This document shows positions 24,941 through 34,147 of a stretch of 39,736 nucleotides of DNA, one piece after another; the stretch's first letter is position 1; each line of letters begins with the position of its first letter. The position numbers and the translations under genes were made by a program. The notes beneath the pieces are model-generated. The model did not search any database. It was not told the origin of the DNA and saw only the letters and a list, made by a program, of their open reading frames with translations. The DNA lies in the NCBI RefSeq assembly GCF_018069895.1, contig NZ_JAGQDH010000021.1, positions 1 to 39,736 of the forward strand, given 5' to 3'. This DNA comes from Roseovarius autotrophicus. Lineage in GTDB: Bacteria > Pseudomonadota > Alphaproteobacteria > Rhodobacterales > Rhodobacteraceae.

Positions 24941-27900
24941 ATGCATACACGTGTCCTCGTCGCCATGGTGGCGACTCACAAGCGTATCGATCTACTGCTG
25001 CAACGCTCACTGCCATCTGTTCTCAGGCAGTTCAGGATGGCTGACCGTATCGTTGTCATCGACGATGGCAAGGATCAGCATCTGCGGGATCAGCTTGCCG
25101 AAGCTGCACCCATCGCGGAGCTTCTGGAGAACCGTCGAACGAAGGGGCTGTCCGGTGCGTTGAACACGGGACTTGATCATCTCGCTCGAGATGTCCCGGA
25201 TCCTTCACATGTCTTCGTCGCTTTTCTGGATGACGATGATTGTTGGAGTCCCGACCACCTGGCGAAGGTTGAAGACTCCATCCGTGCCGGGGCAGAAGTC
25301 ATCGCAGCGCCGTTCTTGCGGATCGAGCGGGATCGAGATCCACGCCAGATAAATCCGCCGACCTCGCTCTGTCCCGATGAATTCATGGCGGGCAACCCCG
25401 GAATCCAGGGCTCCAACCTCGTGGTTCGGCTGGATGTCCTTCTTGAGGCGGGAGGCTTCAATGAAGCGCTGCCGTCATGCACCGACCGCGATCTGCTGAT
25501 ACGTCTGAGCCGTCGGCCCGAGGTGCGTTATGTCGCCACGGCCAATGCAACCGTCGAACATCATGCTTGCGACGACCGTCAGCGGCTCTCCCTTCCAGGC
25601 TCACCGGAGAAGTCGAGCGGTCTTCAGATGTTCGACCTCATTCACGGGCCCTTGATGACGGAAGGGACCAGAAGAGAACATCTCCGACGGGCTCGTGAGC
25701 GTTTTGGCTGGAAGCCCAAGTCTCGAAAGGGAAGCCGCCGGTCCCTACGCGCCTGTGAGGCGCTGACAGAAGTCGACACGCCATCGCTTGTGGTTGGGAT
25801 CATCGTGGACGACCGCCGAATTCCTTCAGCCGGACGACTGCTGGACGACCTTGCCAACAGGATTGAGGAGGAGGAACTTGAGGCCTTCGATGTTCTACTC
25901 CTGGAGAACCGGCCCGAAACCTCCTCGGGAGAGGCGTTGACCCGACTGGTCGAGCGGCTTCGCCCGAAGCTGCGGATCAGCGTCGTTGATCGTGCGGCTG
26001 TCCGATCACTCATCTTATTGGGCGATCTGCAGCTGGCTAGTGACGATCATGACGGCCGGTTGACCATAACCGACGCAAGAACCGTGCTGCAGTCCGCGCT
26101 CTACCACATGGCTCGCGAACGCAAGGACTGTGCGATATGGATCCTCGACGACGATATGCGGCTGTATCCGCTGGTCGCCACGCCCGAAGGTGCCCGGCCC
26201 ACTCAACTGTCATTGCGAACGTCGCTTAGTCAGATGCGTGCGCTTGGCGCTGATATCTGCATCGGATGCTACACCGGGGCACCTCCGCTGCCATCTCTCG
26301 CTTCGGTGAGGGGACAACTGGTCGATCTGATGTGGAACCTGCGAAGGCTCTCCGCTCTTCCGGCGCATTCGCCCGTGCCTGCATCAGAGCCGCGTAACGA
26401 TCGCCTGCGTGAAGGTCGACGCGATTACTATTACGACCTGTCCCGAATAGAGACCGACCGTCTCGAAACACCTTTTGCGTTGGAGCCCGCCTACTCTGCC
26501 GAGACCTGCGGCGAGGCATTGAACCGGCTTGCCGGAATGATTCCGCGGATCCTTGCTGGTGAAGCGCCACTTCGGCCGCTGCTGGCAGACCCCCAAGAAA
26601 TGGCCGAGTTCAGGGCGAACGACGCGTTCCACCGTGGCGGAAACACCTTTGTCTTTGATCCTGAGGCGCTCGCAGATCTTCCAAACCTGTCGCCGACGGT
26701 CGGAGGCCGTCCCACCCGAAGGTCGGACATGATCTGGGCGCTGCTTCAGGTGAGACATTGTGGACGGACGGTGGGCTCGGTTCCAGTTCCGGTTCGTCAT
26801 GACAGGGGAGATCTGCCAGCACCTACCGCACTGGATCACACAGGTATCGCCGATGACATTCGCGGCTTCGCGATCTTCAGTGCGATGAAGGACTCCGAAG
26901 ATCCGGATGTGATCACATTACGCGTTGAAAAATTCGAAGCGGAACGCCTCGCGGCACTCCGACTCTCATTTTATCGAGTTCGCGGTATCGCGCGCGAGCT
27001 TATGGGATTGAGTGAATCCGCTTTCCTGTCGCCGGCGCAATCACAGGCCTTCAGAACCCAAGCCGAGGACTTGCTTCGGATGTTCTCCGACGAGTCGTTT
27101 CAGGAGATTGACCGTGCGGTCCGCGCACTTGGGCCCACAGAAATCCGGTCTTTTCTGTCGGGGCTTCCTGATCGGATTTCTGTGCATGCCGAGAGAGTTC
27201 GAAAGTCTGAACGGATACCGCGGCTTCTGAGTGAACAACGTGCATGTGCCGCCCGGGATGCAGTCATTGCACTCGCTGACCCCAGGGCGAAGCTGCACCT
27301 GCTGGGTCAGGGAGACGAAGGCGTCGCCCTTACCGATGGGCAGACGCTTTGGAAGCTTTTCGATCGGTGGCGACCCGAGCAGGCAGCCAGCGCGGCACCG
27401 ATCATCGAGCGGCTCATCACGCAGGGTTCAGAGTCCACAACCCTTCTTCGCCCCTCGGCAATGTCGCGCACTGCCGTCGGCTGGCTGCTGGAAATGCCGT
27501 TCATCCCGTCCGATCCTTGGGAGGGTGGGCGAGGCCCGGGACTTGTGGAACTACTCGCTGATCTTCACCGCATGAAACTGGCCTGTCGAAACCTGCATCC
27601 CAAGAACCTGAGGATAGATGGGGATGCAGTGCTACTAATCGACTACGGCGCGGATCTGGTCCCGAATTATGATCCGGAAGCCGACGGCCTCGAGTTCCGT
27701 CGCATGTGTCGCCGCGCGTGGCTCTGCTGGCGGTGGTGGTGGCGCGGGGACCTGGACGAACTGATGCGTCGGTCACTCCGGGAAGTAGACATGCCTGAGC
27801 TTGATGGACACGAGGGCCTCGTTCGCGCCGTCCGCGAACGCTTGGGTGTTTGTCGACCACCGGACCCTACCCTGACGAGAGCACAGGAGCTCCGGCCAGC

Positions 27901-30034
27901 GTCCGTGCTTGATTATGGGGCGGGAAAGGGCAAGCAGGCCAGACTGATGGCCAAGGCGGGCGCTCAGGTTGTTGCATGGGATCCCGATGAGAGCCTTTCG
28001 CATCGCTTGGAAGGTCTGCGTGAACACGGCGTGCATCGGGCTGCCACGGCAACCGAAGCGGTCTCTGCTGGTCCATATGATCTGGTGATCTGTCGGCGCG
28101 TCGTCTGCCTGCTGGATGACGATGATCTCGCCTGCGCCTTGAAGGACCTGCGGTCCTCGGTGAAACCCGGAGGAAGGGTGCTGTTGTCGCTTTGTCACCC
28201 CGCCTACGCACACAGAACGCGGGTCGCCGAAGGCGAGCCAATCTCACATCCTTGTGGATGCCGCGCCGCGCCTTGGAAGAAGCGGTCAAGACTCACAGGA
28301 CGGATCTTGCATGAGGTCCATCGAAGCGAACCAGAACTGCGGCGCCACCTCGCACGAGCGGGGTTACGAGTTGTCAGCCGATATGAGCGCCATTGCACCG
28401 AGTTCGAGAGGTTCGAGACGGTTGCCGACCTATTGGTCCTTGAACTCGAGCCCGCGCCGGTGCCAGCCGTGTCTTTGTTGATCAAGGCCTGCGCCATGGA
28501 TGCCGAAGCGCTGGAGATACATGTTCAGGACATGCTGTCGGCGCTCGACGGCGTAGAGACGTTTCAAGAGACTATCTTGGCGCTTGACACACGCACCGTC
28601 GGCTTCCCCCGCCAACATACGACGGGGGACCTTGAGGCCATGCGCGCGGCGGCGCACCGCCTGCTGAGTGCAGGCGACGTTGACCGGATTGTTGAGACTC
28701 CTTCCGAACCGTCCAAGCTGCGAGACCTCAACCGCCGCTGGTTCGGTCTGGATTTAGCAGTCGCTCACAGCGCAGGAGGAGCCGCGACGGCCGCCCTCTT
28801 GTCGGGATTTGAAGCTTGCACCGCGCCGCGCGTGCTCCATGCCGATCTGGACATGATGATTGGTCGCAAAGATCCGGCCAGCAATCCCGTCGCTGACCTG
28901 TCATCCGTGCTGGACAGGCATCCAGACGCCATTACGGCAAGCTTTCCTGTGGCGCGGAACACCGGCCTTGCATGGACATCCGAGGGACCCGATGGGCCCT
29001 GGCGCGTCGAAAGCCGACTTGGACTCGTCGATTTGCAGCGGATGCGTCGGGTACTGCCCTTACCCACGCGACTGGACCGTGACGCGGTTCAGTTGTCTTG
29101 GCATCGCGCACTTGACCAAGCGGTTCGCGAGGGCCGAGGCACATCCTGGCGGGGTGGCGGAGGTGGATACTTCTGTGTTCATCCACCGAACTTTCGCAAG
29201 CAGAACCTCGTCGAGTGGGAGGAGGCTCGTCTTGCAGTCGCACGCGGCAATTTTCCAGCGGTTCAGGAAGGATTCATCGAGTGGACAGGCACCCTTTCCG
29301 AGTGGCGACGTCCGGAGCGCAATGAACCTTTCGTGTTCGTCATCTGCGGCCGCAATGTTCTGCCTGAACGGTTCCGTCGTTGCTGGGACTCAGTCCTTCG
29401 GCAGAACCGGGGCGACTGGGGTGCGATCGTTGTCGATGATGCCTCGACGCCCTTCATCTCCTCCGAGATCGCCCACATCTTGATGCCCCACGCGCAAAGT
29501 GTCAGTTTTCTGCGACGTGGTCGTCGTGCGGGGCAGTTGGCAAACCTCGTCCATGCAATCCGATACCTGTGTGCCCGGCCAGATCAGATCATCATCACCC
29601 TTGACGCGGATGATCATCTGATAGGTGCAGATGTCCTGGATAGACTGGCCTCGGAATACGACAGCGGGGCGGACCTTACTGTTGGATCGATGCTGAGGAC
29701 GGACAAGTGCTCCGACTATCCCGTGCGACTGGACGACCTACGTCGGCATCGTGGGGGAAACGTCTGGCAGCACTTGCGGAGTTTTCGGAAATCTCTGTTC
29801 GACAGTGTGCCGGATGACCTGCTTCGTCTAGATGGTGCATATGTCGAGCTTGCGTCAGACTGGGCCTTCATGCTGCCGATGGTCGAACTCGCCCAGAAGC
29901 CAATCTGGATCCGTGAGCCGCTCTACCTTCACGAACCCGGCGACACGCGGAATCCATCACGGGCAAAAGCAAGAGAGGATGTGATCGCTCGACTGATCGA
30001 TCAGCGAATGATCAAACAGGAGGGCACTGGATGA
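24941..30034 (+). CDS. Giant multidomain glycosyltransferase-kinase-methyltransferase
   Basis: A 1697-residue protein with no signal peptide or membrane helix. Modules in order: a GT2-type glycosyltransferase (about 1-250, FLDDDD at 97-100); a second GT-A-like domain (about 285-650, WILDDDMRL at 403-405); a kinase/APH-like fold (about 780-960, with LHPKN at 885-889 and IDYG Asp901); a SAM methyltransferase (about 985-1165, VLDYGAGKG at 989-997); a third GT-A-like part (about 1195-1450, HADLD at 1302-1304); and a C-terminal GT2 domain (about 1470-1690, LDADD at 1555-1558). Start ATG 24941 follows GGGGAAG. It is coupled to the next gene by ATGA. The mix recalls WbdD-type chain terminators joined to polymerase domains. 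The product is unknown. Confidence 0.8.
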   Translation: MHTRVLVAMVATHKRIDLLLQRSLPSVLRQFRMADRIVVIDDGKDQHLRDQLAEAAPIAELLENRRTKGLSGALNTGLDHLARDVPDPSHVFVAFLDDDDCWSPDHLAKVEDSIRAGAEVIAAPFLRIERDRDPRQINPPTSLCPDEFMAGNPGIQGSNLVVRLDVLLEAGGFNEALPSCTDRDLLIRLSRRPEVRYVATANATVEHHACDDRQRLSLPGSPEKSSGLQMFDLIHGPLMTEGTRREHLRRARERFGWKPKSRKGSRRSLRACEALTEVDTPSLVVGIIVDDRRIPSAGRLLDDLANRIEEEELEAFDVLLLENRPETSSGEALTRLVERLRPKLRISVVDRAAVRSLILLGDLQLASDDHDGRLTITDARTVLQSALYHMARERKDCAIWILDDDMRLYPLVATPEGARPTQLSLRTSLSQMRALGADICIGCYTGAPPLPSLASVRGQLVDLMWNLRRLSALPAHSPVPASEPRNDRLREGRRDYYYDLSRIETDRLETPFALEPAYSAETCGEALNRLAGMIPRILAGEAPLRPLLADPQEMAEFRANDAFHRGGNTFVFDPEALADLPNLSPTVGGRPTRRSDMIWALLQVRHCGRTVGSVPVPVRHDRGDLPAPTALDHTGIADDIRGFAIFSAMKDSEDPDVITLRVEKFEAERLAALRLSFYRVRGIARELMGLSESAFLSPAQSQAFRTQAEDLLRMFSDESFQEIDRAVRALGPTEIRSFLSGLPDRISVHAERVRKSERIPRLLSEQRACAARDAVIALADPRAKLHLLGQGDEGVALTDGQTLWKLFDRWRPEQAASAAPIIERLITQGSESTTLLRPSAMSRTAVGWLLEMPFIPSDPWEGGRGPGLVELLADLHRMKLACRNLHPKNLRIDGDAVLLIDYGADLVPNYDPEADGLEFRRMCRRAWLCWRWWWRGDLDELMRRSLREVDMPELDGHEGLVRAVRERLGVCRPPDPTLTRAQELRPASVLDYGAGKGKQARLMAKAGAQVVAWDPDESLSHRLEGLREHGVHRAATATEAVSAGPYDLVICRRVVCLLDDDDLACALKDLRSSVKPGGRVLLSLCHPAYAHRTRVAEGEPISHPCGCRAAPWKKRSRLTGRILHEVHRSEPELRRHLARAGLRVVSRYERHCTEFERFETVADLLVLELEPAPVPAVSLLIKACAMDAEALEIHVQDMLSALDGVETFQETILALDTRTVGFPRQHTTGDLEAMRAAAHRLLSAGDVDRIVETPSEPSKLRDLNRRWFGLDLAVAHSAGGAATAALLSGFEACTAPRVLHADLDMMIGRKDPASNPVADLSSVLDRHPDAITASFPVARNTGLAWTSEGPDGPWRVESRLGLVDLQRMRRVLPLPTRLDRDAVQLSWHRALDQAVREGRGTSWRGGGGGYFCVHPPNFRKQNLVEWEEARLAVARGNFPAVQEGFIEWTGTLSEWRRPERNEPFVFVICGRNVLPERFRRCWDSVLRQNRGDWGAIVVDDASTPFISSEIAHILMPHAQSVSFLRRGRRAGQLANLVHAIRYLCARPDQIIITLDADDHLIGADVLDRLASEYDSGADLTVGSMLRTDKCSDYPVRLDDLRRHRGGNVWQHLRSFRKSLFDSVPDDLLRLDGAYVELASDWAFMLPMVELAQKPIWIREPLYLHEPGDTRNPSRAKAREDVIARLIDQRMIKQEGTG

Positions 30035-30621
30035 AGTATTCGCAGCGCCGCAAGGTCATCTCGGTCATCGGCGACTCCAATCTTGCACCCGACGATGTGC
30101 GTCTGCAGTTGGCCCACCAGATCGGACGTTTGCTTGTCGATCGGGGCTTTACGGTGATGACCGGAGGCATGGGGGGCGTGATGCACGCAGCGCTCCAGGG
30201 CGGAAGAACCTCCGCAGCTTGGGTTCCAGGGTGCTGTATTGGGATGATCCCAGGAACTGATCCCGATGACGGCAGTGTTTCTGAAGCCGCTGACCTGATC
30301 ATACCGACAGGACTGGATCACGCAAGGAACCTCATCGTGGCACAGTCCGATGGCGTGATCGCTGTCGGCGGCGGAGCTGGCACCCTTTCCGAAATTGCCC
30401 TCGCCTGGATCCATCGTCGTCTCCTGATCGCACTACGGTGCGACGGATGGAGCGGTCGTCTTGCCGATCAGCGGATTGATGGAAGGAGACGCTATCCAGA
30501 GATCGAGAGCGATCGGGTTTACGGCGCCGACACCGCCGATGAGGCCGTTGCGCTCGTAGAACTGCATTGCATGACCTACGGCAAACGGCATCGTGGTATC
30601 GCTCGACGACAACCGTTGTGA
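30031..30621 (+). CDS. LOG-family nucleotide-binding protein (TIGR00725-like)
   Basis: A 196-residue Rossmann-like protein of the SLOG/LOG superfamily, closest in style to TIGR00725. Motifs are TGGMGGVM (44-51), PTGLDHARN (92-100) and GGGAGTLSE (113-121), the last matching the PGGxGTxxE catalytic loop of phosphoribohydrolases. Relatives release bases from nucleoside monophosphates or bind nucleotides, and the substrate here is unknown. AGGAGGG precedes the ATG, which overlaps the giant gene's stop (ATGA), so both are made together. The pairing suggests it processes a nucleotide or sugar-nucleotide used by the glycosyltransferases, which is inference. Confidence 0.85.
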   Translation: MKYSQRRKVISVIGDSNLAPDDVRLQLAHQIGRLLVDRGFTVMTGGMGGVMHAALQGGRTSAAWVPGCCIGMIPGTDPDDGSVSEAADLIIPTGLDHARNLIVAQSDGVIAVGGGAGTLSEIALAWIHRRLLIALRCDGWSGRLADQRIDGRRRYPEIESDRVYGADTADEAVALVELHCMTYGKRHRGIARRQPL

Positions 30622-31021
30622 AAATGGGAGCCACAAGAGGAGTGGGTTTTGCTCCCCAACAAGCGTTGAGGCTGGATGCATGCGATCGCTACGCCAAGCC
30701 CCGGTGGCCGCTGCAGAGAATGCCGCGCGTTGAGCTGACCGTCGGCTTTGGGCCGGGTGCGTCGCCCCCCTCCCAATGGTTCCTCCCCAGCGCCATCCGT
30801 ATACGGGGGGGCTGAGCGCGGCATTTCGCTAGCGACAGGCAGTTTCACCGGGGAATCCAGGCGGAATCCACCTGCCGGGTGATCTTGGAAAAAGCGACTC
30901 ATTATCAAAGGCTTGCGGAATCACGATCGTGGCGTGCTGGATTCTTTTGCGGAAGCCAGGGAATCCATGTGTGGATGCCTCCCGTTGTGCAAGGAAAATT
31001 TTGACCTTCTTGGCATGTGAT
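30622..31021. other. Gap after the cargo locus, no gene seen
   Basis: No supported gene in 400 bases. Character is mixed, with AT-rich patches near 30885-30905 and 30985-31020. Several imperfect inverted repeats exist but none followed by a T-run that would make a clear terminator for the two-gene operon. Confidence 0.4.
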
Positions 31022-31138
31022 TGTCAACGGCGGAGTAAAATCCGGCCATTGGGCGGCGCAAAACCCGGCCACATTGGATTTGGGCGTAACGCGCGCCACG
31101 TGGCGGCGGCCAGTCAGCCGCGCTTGCCAAATAGCTGG
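31022..31138 (+). mobile_element. Older IS21-family end fragment
   Basis: These 117 bases begin TGTCAACGGCGGAGTAAAAT and resemble both the left end of the intact element at 31139 and the end at 39611. With the latter it shares GGCGGCGGCCAGTCAGCCGC and the AGCTGG-ending tail. The fragment stops exactly where the next TGTCAAC begins, so a second IS21 element is joined to, or inserted in, this older end. Confidence 0.75.
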
Positions 31139-31310
31139 TGTCAACGGCAGAGTAAAAGTGGGCCAAAGGGCAGCGCAAAATGTTGCCACTTTGGGGTTGG
31201 GATAATCAGCGTGTAGACGAGCGCCAGCATCCGGGCGGCCGCGCTTGTCATATAGCTGGCGGTTGCCCGGATGCTTTGGCCTGTCAGGGCCAATCTGTGC
31301 TGATTGGGGT

Positions 31311-32075
31311 TTAGGCTTTTGGGGGTGCCTGACGCGCCTTGCTCTGGCCAAGGCGGTAGCTTTCGCCATTCATCTCAAGGATGTTGACGTGATGGGTCAG
31401 GCGGTCGAGGAGTGCGCCTGTCAGGCGTTCTGACCCAAAGGTCTCGGTCCATTCGTCGAATGGCAGGTTGCTGGTGATCAGCGTGGAGCCGCGCTCGTAG
31501 CGTTGGGAGATTAACTCGAACAGCAGCTCGGCCCCAGTTTTGCTCAGTGGCACAAAGCCCAACTCGTCGATGATGAGCAGCTTGTAACCCACCATCTGCT
31601 TTTGAAGCCGCAAGAGCCTGCGTTCGTCTCTGGCCTCCATCAGCTCATGGACGAGTGCGGCGGCAGTGACAAATCCAACGGACAGGCCTTTCTGGCATGC
31701 TGATAGGCCAAGGCCCAAGGCGACATGGGTCTTGCCGGTGCCGGACGGACCAAGCGCTATGACATTCTCGCGGCGATCAATCCATTCGCAACGCGCCAGT
31801 TCCAGCACCTGCATCTTGTTCAAGGCCGGGATCGCCTTGAAGTCGAAGCTGTCCAGGCTTTTGACGGCCGGGAACTTTGCGGCTTTGATCCTGCGCTCGA
31901 TCATCCTGCGTTCCCGGTCAATCATCTCCAGTTCGATCAGACGTACGAGGAATTGCACATGGTCCAGTCCCTCAGCCGCGGCTTGCTTGGCCAGCTTGCT
32001 GTATTCCCGCAGAACGGTCGGCAGCCGCAGCGATTTGAGGCGGTGGTTCAGAAGGATTTGGGGAGCGTCGCTCAT
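31311..32075 (-). CDS. istB: IS21 helper ATPase IstB
   Basis: A 254-residue AAA+ ATPase that forms filaments on target DNA and stimulates the IstA transposase. The P-loop GPSGTGKTH lies near residues 105-113 and the Walker B-type segment is LLIIDELGF. Start ATG 32075 overlaps the istA stop by 4 bases (ATGA), the standard IS21 arrangement. Although the frame is open to 32198, the extra part is antisense-free overlap with istA and not family sequence. It appears intact. Confidence 0.95.
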   Translation of the reverse strand: MSDAPQILLNHRLKSLRLPTVLREYSKLAKQAAAEGLDHVQFLVRLIELEMIDRERRMIERRIKAAKFPAVKSLDSFDFKAIPALNKMQVLELARCEWIDRRENVIALGPSGTGKTHVALGLGLSACQKGLSVGFVTAAALVHELMEARDERRLLRLQKQMVGYKLLIIDELGFVPLSKTGAELLFELISQRYERGSTLITSNLPFDEWTETFGSERLTGALLDRLTHHVNILEMNGESYRLGQSKARQAPPKA

Positions 32076-33562
32076 GCAGCCTGCCCCCGCTTCATCAGGG
32101 ACATATAACTGGCCGCCGGCGTCGTGCCGACATTGGCCTTTGGCAGATAGGGATAGACATCCAGATCCAGCTTGGGCGGCCGCTTCTCGATCTGGCACAG
32201 CACGAGGTGTTTGACGGCATCAAACCCAATCGCGCCTAGACGCAGCGCATTCTTAACGGCGACCTGCAGATCTGTCATCTCGAACGTCTCCAACAACCGC
32301 AAGACCTGCACATACTCACGCCGCCCCGCCTTGATCATCCGGGCTTTCATCAGGCGGCGCAGGGTCGCAAACTCTTCGGGCAGATCCCATTCCACCAACG
32401 GGGCCGCCTGATCAAGGGCCCCCACCTTCTGCTCCAAAAGGGGGAGATAATGCACCGGGTCAAAGACCATATCCTCTCGGTCCCAGCATCTGGGGTGGCG
32501 GGCGATCACATTGCCAGCACAGCCAATGACAACCTGATCGACATAGCCACGCACCCACACATCGCGGTGCCCATAGGCGACGGGAACAGAGTAATCGTTG
32601 GTTTTGTAGCGCACCAAGGACTGCGAATCCACTTGGCCAGTCGCCTGATCACAGGCGTCAAATTGAGACGCTGGCAGATCCATCATGGCATCAAGGTCAC
32701 GGGCCAGACGTTGCCCAATGCTCTCGCTATGGCCGCGCAAGACATCCGCCTGACGCTTGCGGCATTGCTCTTCAAGCCAAAGGTTGAAGGCTTCCCACGT
32801 GGCAAAATGGGGGATGGGCACCATGAAGTTACGCCGAGCATATCCGACCAGACCCTCAACGGCGCCTTTATCGTTGCCTTTTCCCGGACGTCCATAGCGA
32901 TCATGGATGAAGTAATGCGACAGGAATCCGCTGAACAGCTTGGTCCGCTTGCGCGAACCGTCCGGCAGGATCTTCGCAACAAGGCATCGGCCGTTGTCGT
33001 AGAGAACCGACAGCGGGACACGGCCAAAGAAGGCAAAGGCGTGGACATGGCCATCGACCCAGGCCTCGGAGACTGCTGCTGGATAGGCCCGCACAAAGCA
33101 GGCATCACTGAATGGTAAATCCAGCGCAAAGAAATGCGCCTTTTGCTCCACCCCGCCGATCACGACCATAGCTTCGCCGAAATCCGCCTGGGCGTGGCCG
33201 AGGGCATGTGCCAACGGCACAAACATCTCCCGACTGCGCCGCCCATGTTCGCGGACATAGTTCTTGACCGTCGTGTAGCCGCCGCGAAACTGGTGCTCGT
33301 CGCGTAGCCGTTCAAAGATGCGCTTGGCGGTGTGGCGCTGTTTACGGGGACGGTTCAGATCGTCTTGCATCCATTGGTCGATGAAGCCAGTGAGCCCGTC
33401 CAGCTTGGGCCGCTTGATCTGCGCCGTTCGCTGATACCCAGGCGGGACCGAAAACATCATCATTTTCTTCACGCTGGCACGCGAAATCCCAAAGTGGCTG
33501 GCGGCCTCTCGTTCGCTCATACCGCCCCGACGCGCGAGGCGGACCTTCAAATATAAATCCAC
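32072..33562 (-). CDS. istA: IS21 transposase IstA
   Basis: A 496-residue DDE transposase. It has an N-terminal HTH (SEREAASHFGISRASVKKM), the rve integrase core with Asp in HAQADFGEA, Asp in VLYDNG and Glu in NDKGAVEGLVG, and a C-terminal beta domain. I choose GTG 33562, which has GGGAG 9 bases upstream. A TTG at 33589 is possible. All three acidic residues are present, so it is probably active. A small change from the common LYDNT to LYDNG follows the second Asp. It is coupled to istB. Confidence 0.95.
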   Translation of the reverse strand: MDLYLKVRLARRGGMSEREAASHFGISRASVKKMMMFSVPPGYQRTAQIKRPKLDGLTGFIDQWMQDDLNRPRKQRHTAKRIFERLRDEHQFRGGYTTVKNYVREHGRRSREMFVPLAHALGHAQADFGEAMVVIGGVEQKAHFFALDLPFSDACFVRAYPAAVSEAWVDGHVHAFAFFGRVPLSVLYDNGRCLVAKILPDGSRKRTKLFSGFLSHYFIHDRYGRPGKGNDKGAVEGLVGYARRNFMVPIPHFATWEAFNLWLEEQCRKRQADVLRGHSESIGQRLARDLDAMMDLPASQFDACDQATGQVDSQSLVRYKTNDYSVPVAYGHRDVWVRGYVDQVVIGCAGNVIARHPRCWDREDMVFDPVHYLPLLEQKVGALDQAAPLVEWDLPEEFATLRRLMKARMIKAGRREYVQVLRLLETFEMTDLQVAVKNALRLGAIGFDAVKHLVLCQIEKRPPKLDLDVYPYLPKANVGTTPAASYMSLMKRGQAA

Positions 33563-33679
33563 GACTAAAATCTCCCGCCCTCCCTGCAAACAGAAAGGGC
33601 CAAAGTGGCAACATTTTACGCTGCCCGCAGCGAGATTATCACGCCACTTCCGTGGCCAACTTTTGCATTGCCGTTCTCA

Positions 33680-33763
33680 CCCAGATCGCCCAACGCGCCT
33701 TCAACACGCCCTTGATGGTCGATCCGGCCAAGGCGCTGGCCTTCCTGTCCGGGTTGGGTCCGC
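33680..33763 (+). pseudogene. Phage S49-type protease, N-terminal scrap
   Basis: The frame reads QIAQRAFNTPLMVDPAKALA and then FLSGLGPR, the beginning of the S49/SppA-like protease and scaffold protein that lies before the major capsid gene in many phages. The IS21 right end abuts its start and the gene is lost after about 28 codons, where the sequence jumps to a capsid gene. Fragment only, not functional. Confidence 0.65.
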
Positions 33764-34003
33764 GAGGTGCTTCGCGCCATGGAGGACAACCTGCTGGACG
33801 AAAGCATGACGCATGTGCATGCCCCCTCGGCAGCCGGGAATTCTTCGACAAGCTGATCGCGCATCCCAAGACCGAGGAGGCCTACAAGTTCTACGCCGCC
33901 ACCGGCGCGCAACCCCTGCGCCAGGATGTGCGCCGCAACTTCCCCTTCGCAGGTATCGTCTTCGAGGAGTATGCGGGCACGGTGACGCTTTCGACCAACC
34001 CTG
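33758..34003 (+). pseudogene. Phage major capsid protein (E-type) fragment, frameshifted
   Basis: From 33758 the frame reads VREVLRAMEDNLLDESMTHVHA. After the C-run near 33820 the match continues one frame over as GSREFFDKLIAHPKTEEAYK, then ATGAQPLRQDVRRNFPFAG and FEEYAGTVTL. This matches the middle of lambda gpE-like capsid proteins. Both ends are missing and the reading frame is broken, probably by an indel in the C-run. It is joined to the protease scrap by a deletion that removed the rest of the protease and the capsid N-terminus. Confidence 0.7.
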
Positions 34004-34147
34004 GGCGATCACATGCCGTTGGCCGAGGTCCACCGACCGATGCTGCGTGAAAGCCCGGCGTGCGTGACAAGGCGGCTGTGGGACGGGACGGCCCGGCGGC
34101 TGGCGTCCCTTGCAACGGCGACCCGAACGGGCCCGACGGGGCGGCCC

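Larger units (their letters stand above)
31139..33679 (-). mobile_element. IS21-family insertion sequence
   Basis: About 2541 bases with istA and istB on the minus strand. The left end begins TGTCAACGGCAGAGTAAAAG. The right end finishes with the imperfect complement (TTTTGCATTGCCGTTCTCA). Inner copies of GCGCAAAATGTTGCCA (left) and TGGCAACATTTTACGC (right) form the multiple transposase sites typical of IS21. An 11-bp inverted repeat (31226-31236 with 31265-31275) follows istB. No target duplication is seen: the flanks (older IS end, phage gene scrap) differ, so a deletion or rearrangement has occurred beside it. The right border is accurate to a few bases. Confidence 0.88.
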
